7,472 nucleotides of DNA, from positions 1-7,472 of the forward strand of contig JAFAFN010000551.1 in assembly GCA_023423475.1 (NCBI GenBank), written 5' to 3'. Below are positions 5,888 to 7,472 of the stretch, one piece after another (the stretch's first letter is position 1; each line of letters starts with the position of its first letter). The DNA is from Actinomycetes bacterium. Its GTDB lineage: Bacteria; Actinomycetota; Acidimicrobiia; Acidimicrobiales; Microtrichaceae. A program made the position numbers and the translations under genes. The notes under the pieces are model-generated. The model was not told where the DNA came from. It was given only the letters and a program-made list of their open reading frames with translations, and did no database searches.

Positions 5888-6063
5888 GGGCCGTCGTCAT
5901 CCCGTCCCGACAGGGGGGTCTCAAAAAGTTGAGACCCCCTGGTCGTTGCGTTCCGGCGGATGTGCCGGAACCCTGGGGAGCACCCGCGGGAGAGCGGTGC
6001 GATCGAACGGCCCGAGCACTGAGAGCCCCATCTCGGTTGCTCGGGCCGTTCTTCGTCATCCCG
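5888..6063 (+). ncRNA. Candidate structured RNA: four consecutive hairpins upstream of the LuxR-type regulator
   Basis: The 351-bp gap 5762-6112 has no convincing ORF but holds four hairpins in a row. H1 (5911-5941) pairs CAGGGGG(G)TCTCAA with TTGAGACCCCCTG around AAAG. H2 (5951-5970) is TTCCGGC/GCCGGAA. H3 (5980-6000) is GCACC(C)GC/GCGGTGC around GGGAGA. H4 (6005-6051) has a 14-bp perfect stem, GAACGGCCCGAGCA with TGCTCGGGCCGTTC, continued by CTGAGA/TCTCGG past one bulged U. The inner pairs of H4 include a U-G that becomes C-A on the other strand, which favours plus-strand RNA. GGGCCGT followed by CGTCATCCCG occurs at both ends (5888-5904; 6043-6063 with four extra bases), so the left arm of H4 could pair with either copy. 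This could be a leader RNA of the LuxR gene or a separate small RNA. No U-run or clear promoter was found. Confidence 0.4.
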
Positions 6064-6087
6064 GATCCAGAGTCGGATGTAACGAAA

Positions 6088-6110
6088 CGGTCGGCTCGAG
6101 CGAAGTACCC
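6088..6110 (+). repeat. Two-part repeat, copy 1, directly before the LuxR-type gene
   Basis: CGGTCGG, six bases, then CGAAGTACCC ends two bases before the GTG start at 6113. The same two blocks, two bases apart, occur at 6629-6647 upstream of the sigma factor gene. It may be a shared regulatory site. Confidence 0.4.
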
Positions 6111-6112
6111 AT

Positions 6113-6619
6113 GTGACGATCGTGGAGGTGCTCGACGCAGCGGTGGGCTCGGGTCCCCGCGACGACCACCTGGTGCTGATCTGCGAGCCGACACCCTTGT
6201 CCGCTCGAAGGGCGCTCGACGCGGTGGCCGAACTGAACGCCTCGGCGGTGGTGTTGTCCGACGAACCCCAGGGCCTGGCCGTCGCGCTCGACTCGTTGTC
6301 CGAAGGGCGGATGACGTTGCCCCTGAGGGTGGTCGAGCTCGCTCGTCGCATGCCACCGCTCACCGAGCGCCAGCTCGTGATCCTCGCGAGCGTCGCCGCT
6401 GGTCAGTCGAACGCCGAGATCGCACGGGCCCTGGCGCTGTCGACGCAGAGCGTGAAGCGGGAGCTCGGCATCGCCTACCAGCTCGTCGGCGGATCCGACC
6501 GCGGCGAACTCATCGACGGCGCGATCGCGCTCGGCCTCGAACCAGCGCCCCTCGACTGCCGCCCCGAACCTCCGACCCGGGTCGGGGCGGCACGCTCCAG
6601 CGCTCACACACGGCGTTGA
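6113..6619 (+). CDS. Short LuxR-type transcriptional regulator with a partial receiver-like domain
   Basis: This is a 168-residue DNA-binding protein. Residues 82-141 form a LuxR/GerE helix-turn-helix domain: LTERQLVILASVAAGQSNAEIARALALS, then STQSVKRELGIAY as the recognition part. The N-terminal 80 residues resemble only the second half of a response-regulator receiver: a strand HLVLICEP (19-26), a helix, the strand ASAVVLSD (43-50) and the helix LAVALDSLSEGRMTLP (55-70). The first half, with the phospho-accepting Asp, is absent. The usual Lys on the last strand is not present. An in-frame TAA at 6080-6082 rules out a longer N-terminus. The start is GTG 6113; the overlapping ATG at 6111 is followed at once by TGA. 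The Shine-Dalgarno is weak. It probably acts without phosphorylation. A hairpin-rich region lies upstream and a sigma factor gene downstream on the same strand. Confidence 0.8.
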   Translation: MTIVEVLDAAVGSGPRDDHLVLICEPTPLSARRALDAVAELNASAVVLSDEPQGLAVALDSLSEGRMTLPLRVVELARRMPPLTERQLVILASVAAGQSNAEIARALALSTQSVKRELGIAYQLVGGSDRGELIDGAIALGLEPAPLDCRPEPPTRVGAARSSAHTRR

Positions 6620-6628
6620 TCTCCACGC

Positions 6629-6647
6629 CGGTCGGATCGAAGTACCC
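6629..6647 (+). repeat. Two-part repeat, copy 2, upstream of the sigma factor gene
   Basis: CGGTCGG, two bases, then CGAAGTACCC. The blocks are identical to those at 6088-6110 but with a spacer shorter by four bases. It lies 45 bp before GTG 6693 and 93 bp before GTG 6741, in the gap between the LuxR-type and sigma factor genes. Confidence 0.4.
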
Positions 6648-6692
6648 GACCGAGCGCACCTCGGCACCCGCGATCCGCCCGACCTCCTCGGT

Positions 6693-7316
6693 GTGAGCGA
6701 CGGCTTGCTCCGGTTGCGCGCAGGGGCCACCGTTGCTGCGGTGTCGGCGCCGAACGGTACGAGCGATCTGCTCCGGTCCGCTCAGACGGGCGACGTCGCC
6801 GCGTTCGAGGCGTTCTACCTCGAGACCGTCGAGGGGCTGCTCGCCTGGTTCCGCCGGCGGACCGCTGCGGGCGACATCGCGGCCGACCTGTGCGCCGAGA
6901 CCTACGCAGCGGTCTGGACGAACCTCGACCGGTACGACCCGGTTCGTGGTTCGGGACCGTCTGCTTGGCTCTACGGCATCGCGAAGAACGAGCTGCGCGA
7001 CTACGTCCGTCGCCAGCAGGTTGCCGACAGGGCTCGACGCCGGATGGGAGTGGTCGCTGATGCCGTGCACGATGACGACCTCGATCTGGTGGCCGTCAGG
7101 GTGGATCTCGAAGGTCAGGTCGGCCCGCTTCGTGATGCGGTCTCGAGCCTCTCGACCAAGCTGCGCGACGCCGTGTTGCTGCGGGTGGTCGACGAGCTGC
7201 CGTACGCAGAGGTGGGTCGACGCGCAGGGTGCAGCGAGGTCGCCGCTCGGGCACGGGTCGCGCGGGGTCTGACACAGATGTGGGATCAGTTGGGGGAAGG
7301 AGCTCGCCATGGATGA
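6693..7316 (+). CDS. ECF-type RNA polymerase sigma factor (sigma-70 family)
   Basis: This 207-residue protein directs RNA polymerase to its own set of promoters. Sigma region 2 covers about residues 24-110: LLRSAQTGDVAAFEAFY, then ADLCAETYAAVWTNLDRYDP (64-83), then SAWLYGIAKNELRDYVRR (90-107), the core-binding and -10-recognition helices. Region 4 covers about 150-196, with the helix-turn-helix LPYAEVGRRAGCSEVAARARVARGL (169-193). Only a short acidic linker (HDDDLDLVAV) lies between, as in ECF sigma factors. The start is uncertain: GTG 6693 gives 207 residues, while GTG 6741 (starting at SAPNGTSDLL after Val) gives 191 and is closer to usual ECF lengths; neither has a good Shine-Dalgarno. The stop overlaps the start of the next gene by 8 nt, so the pair is probably translationally coupled. 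Confidence 0.9.
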   Translation: MSDGLLRLRAGATVAAVSAPNGTSDLLRSAQTGDVAAFEAFYLETVEGLLAWFRRRTAAGDIAADLCAETYAAVWTNLDRYDPVRGSGPSAWLYGIAKNELRDYVRRQQVADRARRRMGVVADAVHDDDLDLVAVRVDLEGQVGPLRDAVSSLSTKLRDAVLLRVVDELPYAEVGRRAGCSEVAARARVARGLTQMWDQLGEGARHG

Positions 7317-7472
7317 TGCAGCGTTCATCGAGTCGTTGCGACGCCAGCTCGTCGAAGGAGCCGAACGGACCCCACCCGGTGGAGCATCGTCGGGTCGTCG
7401 CCGATGGGCGGTGGGCCTGGGTGCCGCTGCAGCGATCGTGGTGCTCGTCCTCGGCGTCGGACTGCTACGCGA
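7309..7472 (+). CDS. Single-pass membrane protein, probable anti-sigma factor (partial, cut by the right edge)
   Basis: The first 54 residues are visible. A short cytoplasmic tail of 32 residues (MDDAAFIESLRRQLVEGAERTP and a Gly/Ser/Arg stretch) leads into one transmembrane helix, WAVGLGAAAAIVVLVLGVGLL (33-53), and the frame continues past the window. The ATG overlaps the sigma factor stop by 8 nt, and AAGGAG lies six nt before it. This layout is typical for a membrane anti-sigma factor that holds the ECF factor inactive until an outside signal arrives. The tail is shorter than the usual anti-sigma domain and contains no HxxxCxxC zinc motif, so the sigma-binding mode would be non-standard. 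Another membrane protein co-expressed with the sigma factor remains possible. Confidence 0.65.
   Translation, partial: MDDAAFIESLRRQLVEGAERTPPGGASSGRRRWAVGLGAAAAIVVLVLGVGLLR

Noticed and set aside
5911..5941. H1 hairpin as a classical intrinsic terminator
   Set aside because: The stem is strong but no T-run follows on either strand.
5971..6036. Glycine (GCGGGAGAG) or TPP (CTGAGA) riboswitch
   Set aside because: Only these short words match. The other conserved blocks (GAAGG...GCAA for glycine; TGAACCTGAT and GCGTAGGGA for TPP) are absent.
6510..7328. Minus-strand frame of 272 codons opposite the sigma factor gene
   Set aside because: Most of it is the antisense of a clear sigma factor. Only the short part at 6597-6720 looked protein-like and is reported as a weak finding.

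Overview
The window comes from a GC-rich bacterium with strong G/C preference at third codon positions, GTG as well as ATG starts, a resuscitation-promoting-factor (Rpf) type muralytic domain and several starts without a clear Shine-Dalgarno sequence. This points to an actinobacterium, possibly a member of the Acidimicrobiia. That placement is inference; no rRNA or other marker is present.

Left part (1-2846, all minus strand): an MFS transporter (1659-2846) is followed by a small two-helix membrane protein (1263-1577), a ferric-iron-binding lipoprotein of an ABC importer (48-1109), and what may be the first codons of the importer's permease running off the left edge. Between the MFS gene and the small membrane gene lies a promoter-like sequence whose spacer carries a degenerate IdeR/DtxR-like iron box. 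The small gene and the iron-binding protein may therefore form an iron-repressed unit. The 153-bp gap between them holds four successive inverted repeats.

Middle part (2847-4432): a divergent intergenic region carries two copies of a 10-bp repeat inside a good -35/-10 pair. This drives a plus-strand lipoprotein of beta-propeller (Kelch-like) type (2995-4215). A minus-strand tRNA-Arg(ACG) follows (4271-4344), with its own UUCG-tetraloop terminator.

Next (4404-5761, minus strand): a short secreted lipoprotein consisting almost only of an Rpf/transglycosylase-like domain, with a structured 5' leader and a long 3' hairpin, preceded by a DedA-family membrane protein. A 351-bp gap (5762-6112) follows. 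It holds four consecutive hairpins, the largest of which folds better as plus-strand RNA. This lies directly upstream of a short LuxR-type regulator with only a partial receiver-like domain (6113-6619).

Right end (6693-7472, plus strand): an ECF-type sigma factor overlaps by 8 nt a short-tailed single-pass membrane protein, cut by the window edge, that is probably its anti-sigma factor. The upstream regions of the LuxR gene and the sigma gene share a two-part repeat, which suggests common regulation.

No mobile element, CRISPR array or obvious multi-gene novel system is visible. The most unusual signals are the structured RNA candidates at 5888-6063, 4864-4923, 4367-4418 and 1142-1247, and the candidate iron box.
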